This document shows, piece by piece, positions 24,807 through 32,902 of a stretch of 53,896 nucleotides of DNA. This stretch comes from a virus, in the IMG/VR virus record IMGVR_UViG_3300032242_002545, positions 1 through 53,896 of that record; one strand, written 5' to 3'. Position numbers and translations under genes: made by a program. Position 1 is the first letter of the stretch. Each line of letters starts with the position of its first letter. Under the pieces are notes generated by a model. The model saw nothing but the letters and a program-made list of their open reading frames with translations, searched no databases and was not told where the DNA came from.

Positions 24807-25559
24807 ATGGCGAAAAAACCTGTTACCAGAAAAAGGAAAAAAACCGTAGAAGAAGAGGAATTGCTAGTTAAAGAAATCTTCGAAGGATTTAGCTCTGATA
24901 TTTTATCATCTATCAAGATTGATATCAAACACAAAAACGAAACTCAAAAAAAACTCACAAACTCAATCAAGCTCAACGATGTTACGATATGTACTGGTCC
25001 AGCTGGTACAGGAAAAACCCTTCTTAGCGTAGCAGAGGCCTTGCTCTTGCTTAAGACCTATCCCAAGAAATACAAAAAGATTCAGTTATCAAAGTCTGTA
25101 ACGCAGCTTAGAAACGAAGAATTGGGTATACTACCAGGCGATGAGAAAGAAAAGCTTAAGTTCTACATGATGTCCTACATGGATGCTTTTTATAAGCTAA
25201 TAGGTAAGGCTAAAACAGAAAAGCTTATCGAAGCTGGTCTTATAGAATTTGAAGTATTCGGTCAAATACGTGGTAGGTCTTGGGAAAACTCTATCTTATT
25301 GGTAGACGAATTCCAGAACATCACCAAAGACAACGCTAAGACATTCTTAACAAGGTTTTCTGAAGACACCAAAACAATTGTGTTGGGTGATAGCGGTCAG
25401 ATAGACCTTAAAAACAAAAGCGATAGTGCTCTATCGTTCTTGGTTAAGAGGGTTAAAGAAATGCCAGAAGAAGGTGTTGACGTGGTAGAATTTGACGAAT
25501 CGGATATCGTAAGACATAGACTTACCAGCTATTTCATTAACATTTTTAAAGAAGACTAA
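24807..25559 (+). CDS. phoH: PhoH-like P-loop ATPase
   Basis: 250 residues. Walker A GPAGTGKT (64-71), the KSVTQLRNEELGILPGD stretch typical of PhoH (96-112), Walker B ILLVDEFQN (163-171) and the sensor-like IVLGDSGQIDL (191-201) are all present in family order. PhoH-type proteins are common in large phages; an ATP-dependent RNA helicase or ribonuclease-associated role is suspected, not settled. A Lys-rich N-terminal tail of 20 residues is specific to this copy. It is alone after its own late-type promoter, and a weak GACTAA/TTAGTC hairpin with a T run follows its stop. Confidence 0.93.
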   Translation: MAKKPVTRKRKKTVEEEELLVKEIFEGFSSDILSSIKIDIKHKNETQKKLTNSIKLNDVTICTGPAGTGKTLLSVAEALLLLKTYPKKYKKIQLSKSVTQLRNEELGILPGDEKEKLKFYMMSYMDAFYKLIGKAKTEKLIEAGLIEFEVFGQIRGRSWENSILLVDEFQNITKDNAKTFLTRFSEDTKTIVLGDSGQIDLKNKSDSALSFLVKRVKEMPEEGVDVVEFDESDIVRHRLTSYFINIFKED

Positions 25560-25640
25560 TTTTTTTTAGTCTATTACATATTTTTACTTTACTTATAGAT
25601 ATTTAACCGTTAGATTGGTTTTATGAAAATAGGTATAAGT

Positions 25641-26648
25641 TTATTTTCTTTTAAGATGTTTTATAAGATAATCTTTATTAACCCTTTTAATGTGTTTGTA
25701 AAGTTGTAATTCATTTTTTCTAAAATCTGTTAGATTATCATACTTTTGTACAACAGAATTTATATACTCATTGGAATAGCCTAATTTATTTAATTTTTTA
25801 TCTTTCATATGATTAGTAGCTATATCTATAATCTTTAGTTTATTAAGTTTTTTATAAATTGCCAATTCTTTTTCTTTAAAATCTTTAAAACTATCATAGG
25901 ATTTAGCCACCTCAATTAATTCTTCTCTATTATATAGTTTTTTATAAATGTTATTAATTACACATTCTTCAACATCTTCTTTAGTTATTTTATTTTTGGT
26001 GTGATTATTTATTATTTTTAATTTATCAATTAGTTGTTTTTTAATATCGGCCTCGTAATTTCTACTATTATTTATTTCATGAATATAAATTATTTTAATA
26101 CCTTTTTTATCGGCTAATTTTTTTTTTATTTTATCGTTTTTATTGTTTACGTGCCAAGCAATACCTTGAAATTCAAAACCTAAATTAATATCTTCATAGA
26201 ATATGTCTATTTCATATGGTTTAAGAATTTTACGGTTGTTATACGTAGATGGTACTTTAATAATTTTGTCTGTTATTTCTCTAAGAATAAGTTGTGGTAT
26301 ACTAAATTTAATAACTGTCATATGAGAACATATGTTGGATAAAAAACCCTTTAATCTAGCAGCTTGGTAGGCTGGACCATCATTCTGAATAAAATCAATT
26401 TTTGTTTTATATTTACTAGCTATTTTTTTTAACACATCATAAGTCAGACATCTACCACCTTTTGCTAGTTTACCCTTAACCCCAAGATTATTTCTATTAT
26501 CTAACAATTCTTTTGATTTAATCAATCCTAACCTATATCCTTTATTATCTATTTGTGATTTAGTCTTACACATAATTGTAGCTATTTCATTGTTGAATTT
26601 ATTTGGGTATAAATTGGTTAATATTTTTTCTTCTTGTTTAGTCCACAT
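25641..26648 (-). CDS. Free-standing homing endonuclease-like protein (PD-(D/E)XK/Vsr-type)
   Basis: 335 residues on the opposite strand to its neighbours, a common sign of an inserted homing gene. It opens with a Myb/SANT-like DNA-binding unit (MWTKQEEKILTNLYPNKFNN, then KSQIDNKGYRLGL). Near residues 145-200 is a nuclease-like core: KPYEIDIFYEDINLGFEFQG with acids spaced as in PD-(D/E)XK or Vsr-like enzymes, then AWHVNNKNDKIKKK and KGIKIIYIHE. The C-terminus has repeated helical units (SYDSFKDFKEKELAIYKKL and YDNLTDFRKNELQLYKHIK) of a nuclease-associated DNA-binding kind. Very A+T-rich, unlike PhoH. Its own TATTTATT motif lies 18 bases upstream. Confidence 0.75.
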   Translation of the reverse strand: MWTKQEEKILTNLYPNKFNNEIATIMCKTKSQIDNKGYRLGLIKSKELLDNRNNLGVKGKLAKGGRCLTYDVLKKIASKYKTKIDFIQNDGPAYQAARLKGFLSNICSHMTVIKFSIPQLILREITDKIIKVPSTYNNRKILKPYEIDIFYEDINLGFEFQGIAWHVNNKNDKIKKKLADKKGIKIIYIHEINNSRNYEADIKKQLIDKLKIINNHTKNKITKEDVEECVINNIYKKLYNREELIEVAKSYDSFKDFKEKELAIYKKLNKLKIIDIATNHMKDKKLNKLGYSNEYINSVVQKYDNLTDFRKNELQLYKHIKRVNKDYLIKHLKRK

Positions 26649-26666
26649 AAGTCTCCGTTTGTTTCT

Positions 26667-26674
26667 AATAAATA
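26667..26674 (-). promoter_or_regulatory. Late-promoter-like motif for the endonuclease
   Basis: TATTTATT on the minus strand (in GATATATTTATT), 18 bases before the ATG at 26648. It has the longest spacing of the set. Confidence 0.4.
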
Positions 26675-26736
26675 TATCGTATTTTCATAAAAAATAAATA
26701 TTGATGATAAAAAGTTTACAAAGTTACAAAAAACAT

Positions 26737-26744
26737 TACGTTTG
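26737..26744 (+). promoter_or_regulatory. Possible host-type -7 box before 26760
   Basis: TACGTTTG matches TAnnTTTG exactly, 15 bases before the ATG. At the -33 spacing there is TTTAC rather than TTG, so the match is partial. Confidence 0.35.
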
Positions 26745-26759
26745 TTAAAATGATTATTA

Positions 26760-27371
26760 ATGGCTAGAATAGGAATTACATTAAACGAAGTATTACGTGA
26801 CTTTTTAAGTCAATTTGCGTACACATACGACAAGTATGTTGAAAAGACAGATATCGAAGTAAAAGATATCACTAGCTTTAATTTAATGGATTCATTTCAT
26901 TTTGATAGCATAGATAAGCTAAACTCATTTATGTTTTTGGAGGCACCTCTTGAAATATTCGGACATGCCGACCAAATGTATGATGGTTTGATGAACAGTC
27001 TAAATCAATTCTTATCTGACATAGAATATGACGGAGAACATGAAATAGAGTTGGTAAGCCGCGAAGTAAACAAGGCAATCCCATCAACGCTATTCTTTTT
27101 ATCTAAGACAGGATGCAGAGCTGAAAAAATTCGCTTTGTAAAGAAATATGAAGACAAATGGGATGGTCTGGATGTTCTTATCACCGCTAACCCAAAAGTC
27201 CTTGAATCCAAGCCTAAAGACAAAATAAGCATAAAGATAAACGCACCTTATAACAAGGATGCTAAGGCCGACTACGAACTTGATTCTATCTTGGAATTTT
27301 TCAAAAATGAAGAGCTTAGAAAAAAGATGCTAGTCAAAACAATAACAGCAACATACGAAGAAATTAATTAA
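26760..27371 (+). CDS. Hypothetical protein with HAD-like N-terminus (degenerate)
   Basis: 203 residues. The start MARIGITLNEVLRDFLSQFA has the look of phage HAD-type proteins that begin with a strand and a DxDEVLRD-like loop, but the two catalytic Asp are replaced (ITLNEV), so a phosphatase activity is unlikely. ALFFLSKTGC-like (STLFFLSKTGCRAEKIRFVK) at about 118-138 would be the motif II region, with Ser in place. LDVLITANPKVLESKP fits a Rossmann continuation. Function unknown; likely a non-catalytic or binding form. Stop is one base before the next gene. Confidence 0.5.
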   Translation: MARIGITLNEVLRDFLSQFAYTYDKYVEKTDIEVKDITSFNLMDSFHFDSIDKLNSFMFLEAPLEIFGHADQMYDGLMNSLNQFLSDIEYDGEHEIELVSREVNKAIPSTLFFLSKTGCRAEKIRFVKKYEDKWDGLDVLITANPKVLESKPKDKISIKINAPYNKDAKADYELDSILEFFKNEELRKKMLVKTITATYEEIN

Positions 27372-27372
27372 C

Positions 27373-27726
27373 ATGCTAGAATTTGGAGGAACAATTTATT
27401 ACTTGGATTTATCAGCTTTCGATAAAACAGTAGAACCATTTGGTAACAAACCTACCGACACACTCATAACAAACGAAACAAAGGTCACAAAAGACGCTAA
27501 CGGTTTGATTACTGGAATAGAAGAACTAACACACAGTCATGCAAGAGGTAAAGAATTAGACCCAGCAAGATTTGACATAATAAAAACAATGATTGACGTT
27601 GTATTGGATTTTGAAGATGACGGCGATTCATCACTTGGTGTTGACAGAGCACTTGAATCAGCTCCACTATCCTTTAAACTCGCATTTAATACACTATATA
27701 ATTACGGAATCCTAAAAGAAAAATAA
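27373..27726 (+). CDS. Hypothetical 117-residue protein
   Basis: No family recognised. The first half is beta-rich (FGGTIYYLDLSAFDKTVEPF), and the second half is helical and acidic (ARFDIIKTMIDVVLDFEDDG). It begins one base after the HAD-like gene's stop and is followed one base later by a glycosyltransferase gene, so it is part of the same operon. No membrane segment. A structural or small partner role is possible but not supported by any motif. Confidence 0.68.
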   Translation: MLEFGGTIYYLDLSAFDKTVEPFGNKPTDTLITNETKVTKDANGLITGIEELTHSHARGKELDPARFDIIKTMIDVVLDFEDDGDSSLGVDRALESAPLSFKLAFNTLYNYGILKEK

Positions 27727-27727
27727 A

Positions 27728-28888
27728 ATGGAAGACAAATACAAACAATTTACTGACCAAATAGAACAAGGTAATAAAGTCATCGAAAAGCTTAACGCTA
27801 AAGACTTCACCATCTATTTCTTCACCCTTGACACCAAGGGTAACCCAACAGCAGGTATCGCTACTATCTACGAACACGTTAAGGTGCTAACTGAATTGGG
27901 CTACAAAGCAGCTATTCTTCATGAAAAGAATGACTACAGACTAAGAGCTAACGAAAATGGACAAGGTATTGCTGATTGGCTAGGCGAAGAATACGCTAGC
28001 CTTCCACACGTATCTATCGAAGGTCAACAACTTAATGTTGGTCCTTACGATACTATCGTTGTACCAGAAATATTTTCGAACATTATGGACCAACTTAAGG
28101 GTTTCCCTTGCAAGAGAGTTGTTCTATCACAGAGCTATGATTATCTTTTGGATTTGCTACCAATTGGCAAAAGATGGAGTACAGACTTCGGCATCTATGA
28201 TGTTATTACAACAAGCGACAGACAAGCAAGATATCTTTCTAGTCTTTTCCCTAACATGAGAACACATGTGGTTCCAGTTTCAATCCCAACATACTTCAAG
28301 CCTAGCGATAAACCAAAGATGCCAGTGGTATCGATACTTACAAGAAACCAAGGTGATGCCGCTAAGATTGCTAAGTCTTTCTATCTTCAATTTCCTATGT
28401 ATAAATGGATTACCTTTAAAGAACTTAGAGGTATTTCAAGAGAAACATTTGCAAGCGAATTGGCTAAGTCTTGCTTAGCGGTTTGGATTGATGACCAAGC
28501 TGGCTTTGGTACGTTCCCAGTCGAAGCTATGGAGTGTGGTACGCCAGTAATAGGTAAGATACCTAATATGGTTCCAGAATGGATGGAAGATAAAGATACC
28601 GATGGAAATCCAGTTATAAAAGGTAATGGTGTTTGGACCAACACAACACTTAATATTCCAGAACTTGTAGCGACTTATATGAAGTTGTGGTTTGAAGACT
28701 CTATCCCTTCTGAGATAATTGAAGGTATGAAGGATACTACAGGTAGATACACCCCAGAAAAACAAAAAGAAAAAGTGTCTGAAGTTTACGGAACACTTAC
28801 ACAAATAAGAATTAGCGAAGTTCAAACTCTTGTTTCTAACCTAGAGGCACAACTTGAAGAAGCTAAGGCAACACCAATAACTCAATAA
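27728..28888 (+). CDS. GT4-like glycosyltransferase (GT-B)
   Basis: 386 residues. The N-terminal Rossmann part has IYFFTLDTKGNPTAGIATIY, the loop typical of GT4 enzymes. The C-terminal part holds GFGTFPVEAMECGTPVIGKI (about 260-280), the conserved acidic donor-binding segment E-x-M-E-x-GTPVIG. The last 40 residues form a coiled-coil tail (VQTLVSNLEAQLEEAKA), absent in plain GT4 enzymes and perhaps used for anchoring. It is far from the main glycan cassette and lies before the late sigma gene, in core-type base composition, so it is probably a stable phage gene that modifies DNA, virion or host surface. Confidence 0.82.
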   Translation: MEDKYKQFTDQIEQGNKVIEKLNAKDFTIYFFTLDTKGNPTAGIATIYEHVKVLTELGYKAAILHEKNDYRLRANENGQGIADWLGEEYASLPHVSIEGQQLNVGPYDTIVVPEIFSNIMDQLKGFPCKRVVLSQSYDYLLDLLPIGKRWSTDFGIYDVITTSDRQARYLSSLFPNMRTHVVPVSIPTYFKPSDKPKMPVVSILTRNQGDAAKIAKSFYLQFPMYKWITFKELRGISRETFASELAKSCLAVWIDDQAGFGTFPVEAMECGTPVIGKIPNMVPEWMEDKDTDGNPVIKGNGVWTNTTLNIPELVATYMKLWFEDSIPSEIIEGMKDTTGRYTPEKQKEKVSEVYGTLTQIRISEVQTLVSNLEAQLEEAKATPITQ

Positions 28889-28896
28889 TATACACT

Positions 28897-29694
28897 ATGG
28901 AAACTACAAATATAAGCGTAATCCTTCCAGTTCATGAATTGAACGAAGATACAAAAAAATTATTTCAAAATGCTGTAACTAGTGTTGCAGAACAAACAAC
29001 TAAGCCAGATGAATTGGTTATTGTTGTACCTAAAGATAGCGAAGCTTCAGCATACGTTAAGTCACTAGACTTAACTTCTGTTGGTGTTACGGTTACCATA
29101 GCTGAAAACGAAGGTAATACTGACTTTGCGTCACAAACAAACTACGGCGTAAGCGTTGCTAAATCAGATTGGATTAGTATTCTTGAATTTGATGACGAGT
29201 ATGCTAAGATATGGTTTAAAAATGTTGTAGAGTATCGTGCAGCGTATCCAGATGTTGAATTGTTTATGCCAATCATAATCGATGTGGATACTAATAACAA
29301 CTTCATTGGTTTTACAAATGAAGCAGTTTGGGCACAAAGCTTTTCAGATGAACTAGGTGTCTTGGATAATAATGCATTATTGGCTTACCAAAACTTTAAC
29401 ATAGATGGTATCGTAATCAAGAAATCAGCCTACGAAGGTTTCGGCGGTATCAAGTCAAGCATTAAACTTACGTTCATTTATGAATTCTTGCTACGTATGA
29501 CATTCAAGTCTGTTAAGACCATGGTAATTCCTAAGTTTGCTTACAAGCATGTTAACCAAAGAGAAGGTTCTCTATTTGCATCTTATAAAGAAACGCTTAA
29601 CCCTACCGAAGTAAAATGGTGGTTAGCACAAGCAAAGAAAGAATACTATTTTGGTAGAGATAGAAATATAACATATCAGGAACAAACAGCATAA
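28897..29694 (+). CDS. GT2-type glycosyltransferase
   Basis: 265 residues. ISVILPVHELNEDTKKLFQN is the family opening, with KPDELVIVVPKDSE following as the donor region and ISILEFDDEYAKIW carrying the metal site as Phe-Asp-Asp. The late part LTFIYEFLLRMTF is acceptor-side. It pairs with the GT4-like gene before it (8-base gap) and overlaps the sigma gene by one base. The two transferases could act in sequence on one target. Donor unknown. Confidence 0.82.
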   Translation: METTNISVILPVHELNEDTKKLFQNAVTSVAEQTTKPDELVIVVPKDSEASAYVKSLDLTSVGVTVTIAENEGNTDFASQTNYGVSVAKSDWISILEFDDEYAKIWFKNVVEYRAAYPDVELFMPIIIDVDTNNNFIGFTNEAVWAQSFSDELGVLDNNALLAYQNFNIDGIVIKKSAYEGFGGIKSSIKLTFIYEFLLRMTFKSVKTMVIPKFAYKHVNQREGSLFASYKETLNPTEVKWWLAQAKKEYYFGRDRNITYQEQTA

Positions 29695-30419
29695 TGGTTA
29701 AGAGAGGACGCAAAAGGAAAAATGAAATGTACTTTGGTCCCGATGAAGAAGAGGCTGTAATAAAATTTTTAGAATCAACAGACGATAAAGAAAGGAATCA
29801 GATTTTTAATGAGTGGCTTAAAGCTCCACTTGATAAAATGATTGAGTCGATAATAAGAAGGTACAAATTGTACAGAAAGGGAATCAGTTTTGATGAATTA
29901 CATAGAGACACGGTTTCCTTTCTTATGACAAAAGTACATAGGTTTGAAAATGAAAGAGGTAAAAAGGCTTATTCATATTTTGGAACCATAAGTAAAAATT
30001 ACGTTTTAGGCTTGCTTATCAAGGATAAGAAACACTTAAAACAAACGTCTTCCTATGAAGATATCTCTGAAGATATCGAAGAAAGAGAAGACTTGACTTA
30101 TGAGATAGATACCGAAGAATTTCCAATGGACGAATTTATTGCAAATGTGATAGAGGGTGTCAAAAAAGAATTGGATGACGAAACAAAAACAAGCAAAAAA
30201 AAGCTAAGCGATAATGAAAGAAAAGTCGGTTACGCTTTGATAGATATTCTTGAAAATTGGGAAGAGATATTTAAAACCATGGAAGGTGGGTCGAAGTACA
30301 ATAAGAATTCGGTCCTTGAAACCATGAGAAACTATACCAATCTATCAACAAAAGACATCAGACTAGCTATGAAACGTTTTAAGGAGCTTTACGAGCTTTT
30401 AAAAAACCATGGGTTGTAG
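29694..30419 (+). CDS. gp55-like late transcription sigma factor (putative)
   Basis: 241 residues. The central segment RYKLYRKGISFDELHRDTVS, FLMTKVHRFENERGKKAYSYFGTISKNYVLG follows the sigma-70 region-2 layout of T4 gp55-type late sigmas. In these, a run like F-x(n)-AxSYF-x-I-x-x-N binds the -10 element of late promoters. The N-terminus is basic (MVKRGRKRKNE) and there is a central acidic stretch. No region-4 domain for a -35 box is evident, which agrees with the TATTTATA motifs lacking a -33 partner. It sits in a unit ahead of the virion genes. Call made by pattern, not by alignment. Confidence 0.7.
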   Translation: MVKRGRKRKNEMYFGPDEEEAVIKFLESTDDKERNQIFNEWLKAPLDKMIESIIRRYKLYRKGISFDELHRDTVSFLMTKVHRFENERGKKAYSYFGTISKNYVLGLLIKDKKHLKQTSSYEDISEDIEEREDLTYEIDTEEFPMDEFIANVIEGVKKELDDETKTSKKKLSDNERKVGYALIDILENWEEIFKTMEGGSKYNKNSVLETMRNYTNLSTKDIRLAMKRFKELYELLKNHGL

Positions 30420-30444
30420 ATACTCAACAAAACCCTAATCGAGG

Positions 30445-30452
30445 TATTTATA
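30445..30452 (+). promoter_or_regulatory. Late-promoter-like TATTTATA motif
   Basis: GGTATTTATAG ends 15 bases before the ATG at 30468. It heads the structural unit 30468-33918. Confidence 0.5.
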
Positions 30453-30467
30453 GTAAAATATTAAAGT

Positions 30468-30863
30468 ATGCCTAGGAAAAAGAAACAAGACGTAAAAGTA
30501 AACGATAATGATTCGTTAGAAGGACTTATGCAAGAGACCTATGATGATGCATGTTTGCAAATTAGCGATGCTCAAAGAACCATCAATGAATTAGCTGTTA
30601 GTGCTAACCCTACCGATGTAGATGACTTGACCAAGATAGCCAAAGAAAAAGGCGGTCTTTTGAAGATAAAAGACTCAGCCATCAGGATTAAGCTGGAGCT
30701 GGCCAAGCTACAAAGCGATATCATCAAAAATAGAGGTGATGTCGATTCAACAATTGCCGAAAGAACACATGGAACAGCATCAGCTGATGACTTCAGGTCA
30801 ATTAGACAGATGCTTAAGAATGGTGCGTCAGAAAAAGATAACGATGATGTAAACGAAGAATAA
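30468..30863 (+). CDS. Hypothetical small protein; terminase small subunit is one candidate
   Basis: 131 residues, charged and mainly helical. The Lys-rich start MPRKKKQDVKVND could touch nucleic acid. Helices at about 25-50 and 60-90 (LLKIKDSAIRIKLELAKLQS) may form a coiled-coil hairpin like that of T4-type small terminase subunits, which are of similar size. The match is only by size, charge and fold guess, so the call is weak. Acidic tail. It shares one base with the next gene and is the first gene after a late-type promoter. Confidence 0.5.
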   Translation: MPRKKKQDVKVNDNDSLEGLMQETYDDACLQISDAQRTINELAVSANPTDVDDLTKIAKEKGGLLKIKDSAIRIKLELAKLQSDIIKNRGDVDSTIAERTHGTASADDFRSIRQMLKNGASEKDNDDVNEE

Positions 30864-32284
30864 TGGCTTCAATTGTTGATAGTAAAAAACAAGTCTTTGG
30901 TCAAATAGCTGCTTTCAAAACGATTACTGAAGGTATGCCTAAGTTTAAGCTAAGCTCATCTATGTCATCCATCAATAATAGTGGTGATGTTATGGCTTTT
31001 CTAACCGACTTGATTAACCAGTTAATAGGTTATGAACAATACCTTTCTTCACTAATAGATATCATACTAAGTGCGCTACCAAGAATAGAAAAAAGGATAA
31101 AAAAAGCCTTGATGGTGGAACTTAAGAACATCGTTAGTTGCGGTGTTGACCCAAGTCTTCCTTCATGGATTAAATCAACTGGTAACGGTATTGTAATACC
31201 TGTTAACAAGATAGACTTGTTGGATATACTAAGAACCGACCCTAATTCACAAGGCGGTCAATTGCTTTATTCAGACACAACAACCCCTTTGGCTAGTACT
31301 GACTTCAATACGTTTTTATATGGTGTTATACAGGATGAAGGTCAAACACATGTTTGGAAAAACATCTTCGATATAAGATTTGATTCGATAGGTCTAAATG
31401 GACACCCAAACAATGCGTTAACTATAAAGGCTAATGCGAATTATGATTCAAAAACACTTACAGACTTAAACAATGATTTTGTTAATAGTCTTACGCTATT
31501 CAGAACCGAAAACGCCATCAACCAAGTTATGGATATCATTTATGGTACCGTATCATCAACTATAGGTAAAAGCCTTAAGCAGTTAGAAAAAGAAGCACAA
31601 ATACACGGTATCATAGATAAGATGGTAAATAATGTTAACAAGAATCCTTTGAATGATTCTGCGTTTTCTTTTACCAAAGAAGAAACACTAGCGCATCAAG
31701 TACAAGCAAGTGCTAGGAAAGCAGGTACATCTATTATTAAAACATCTGTAACAGTAAATTCAAACGTACCTGTGAATGTGTTAAGCGATTTTAATAATTC
31801 TTTCAAAGCAGCAACAACAGCGATAGATAAAAGAAATATACTCTCAAACCATTTGAATATAATGGCTAATGCAAGTATTGCAAATATACCTAACCCTGTT
31901 GATGGTATTGCTGGAAAAGCAAACTTTATCATTCAAATTATCCTTAACTTGGTTAAGAGTTTGGTAAATAATATACTTTCACCAAAGGTTGTTTTTATAT
32001 TCTTGATAAACTTTTTGATTGTGTATGGACCTACCGCAGTTTATGGTGATGGTTTAGATTTTATAAAGAAAAACAAACGACTATTCAACGCTATTATTCT
32101 AGGTATTGTTGAAATTATAGTTAAAGCTTTAATTAGTATTGCTTTGAAGTATATTAGTATACTAGTTGCGCAAGCAATACTTAAAAAACAACAAGAACAA
32201 GGTGCTTTAAAGCTTGCTCAGTTACAAACACTAGTAGGTGTACCATTTGATTTGATAAATAATTTACTACAAAGTTTAATATAA
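30863..32284 (+). CDS. Virion/baseplate-region protein with hydrophobic C-terminus
   Basis: 473 residues, not assigned to a family. It is mostly helical at the start (SGDVMAFLTDLINQLIGYEQ, then SLIDIILSALPRIEKRIK), with an extended middle. Two long hydrophobic stretches follow: FIIQIILNLVKSLVNNILSP plus VVFIFLINFLIVYGP at about 352-388, and NAIILGIVEIIVKALISIAL plus a further hydrophobic run at about 405-445. These could cross or enter a membrane, as in a tail hub or infection-channel protein, or pack as amphipathic helices. It lies between a small gene and the gp5-like hub gene, so a tail-tip role is the leading guess. Confidence 0.68.
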   Translation: MASIVDSKKQVFGQIAAFKTITEGMPKFKLSSSMSSINNSGDVMAFLTDLINQLIGYEQYLSSLIDIILSALPRIEKRIKKALMVELKNIVSCGVDPSLPSWIKSTGNGIVIPVNKIDLLDILRTDPNSQGGQLLYSDTTTPLASTDFNTFLYGVIQDEGQTHVWKNIFDIRFDSIGLNGHPNNALTIKANANYDSKTLTDLNNDFVNSLTLFRTENAINQVMDIIYGTVSSTIGKSLKQLEKEAQIHGIIDKMVNNVNKNPLNDSAFSFTKEETLAHQVQASARKAGTSIIKTSVTVNSNVPVNVLSDFNNSFKAATTAIDKRNILSNHLNIMANASIANIPNPVDGIAGKANFIIQIILNLVKSLVNNILSPKVVFIFLINFLIVYGPTAVYGDGLDFIKKNKRLFNAIILGIVEIIVKALISIALKYISILVAQAILKKQQEQGALKLAQLQTLVGVPFDLINNLLQSLI

Positions 32285-32715
32285 TGGCAGACACAAAACC
32301 GATACAAGACAATGGATTTAACTTCACATCAATTCTTGGTGTGTTGAATATAATTACATCTGCTTTTAAGATACCAGATACTCCAGCAGAACCTCTTCCA
32401 CCACCATTAATTATGACTGGTGCCAATCTTAGACCAGGTTTAACACCCACAGACCTTGCAGCTCAAATCATAAGCAAACAATCAGATGCTGGCAGAGCTG
32501 TTGGTGACGTTTTTGCTGACGGTCCAAATGTTGAAGAGGCTATGGAAGTGATAAGGATACAACAAATAATAGAAGCAATACTTACCAAAGCTAGGGTAGA
32601 TGTGGTTATACCGCCAGGAATTCAAGTTACAACGGCTGGTGCTAATGCCGCTGGCCCAGTAGCATCTCAAGGTGCAACAGTTGGTATGGGTATTGGTAGT
32701 GGTATAATAAGATAA
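32284..32715 (+). CDS. Hypothetical Pro/Gly/Ala-rich protein
   Basis: 143 residues, no family seen. The middle has a Pro run (PDTPAEPLPPPLIMTG) and the end is Gly/Ala/Val-rich and hydrophobic (GPVASQGATVGMGIGSGIIR). One helix at about 83-100 (VEEAMEVIRIQQIIEAIL). It shares one base with the gene before it (TAATG). The context is a tail-hub region, so a small structural role is likely. Confidence 0.65.
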   Translation: MADTKPIQDNGFNFTSILGVLNIITSAFKIPDTPAEPLPPPLIMTGANLRPGLTPTDLAAQIISKQSDAGRAVGDVFADGPNVEEAMEVIRIQQIIEAILTKARVDVVIPPGIQVTTAGANAAGPVASQGATVGMGIGSGIIR

Positions 32716-32722
32716 TAAGCAT

Positions 32723-32902
32723 ATGAACAACGATTTAGAAGAAAAAACAAACAACGAAATACTGTTTGAAATCAAGCAATTAGAAGCTGACCATGAAGCA
32801 TTAAAGCTTAAGATGCTAAAAGACTTTGACAAGCTTGTAGAAATTGAAAAACGCTATGACAAAGCTAACGGAATATTACACAAAAGACTAACAAGTAAAT
32901 AA
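32723..32902 (+). CDS. Small coiled-coil protein (59 aa)
   Basis: The ATG at 32723 gives MNNDLEEKTNNEILFEIKQL and on to a stop overlapping the next ATG (TAATG). Heptad-like Leu/Ile spacing over nearly the whole length predicts a coiled coil. Charged, with no membrane helix. Overlap with the hub gene's start supports coupled translation. It may be a tail chaperone or connector; unproven. Confidence 0.62.
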   Translation: MNNDLEEKTNNEILFEIKQLEADHEALKLKMLKDFDKLVEIEKRYDKANGILHKRLTSK

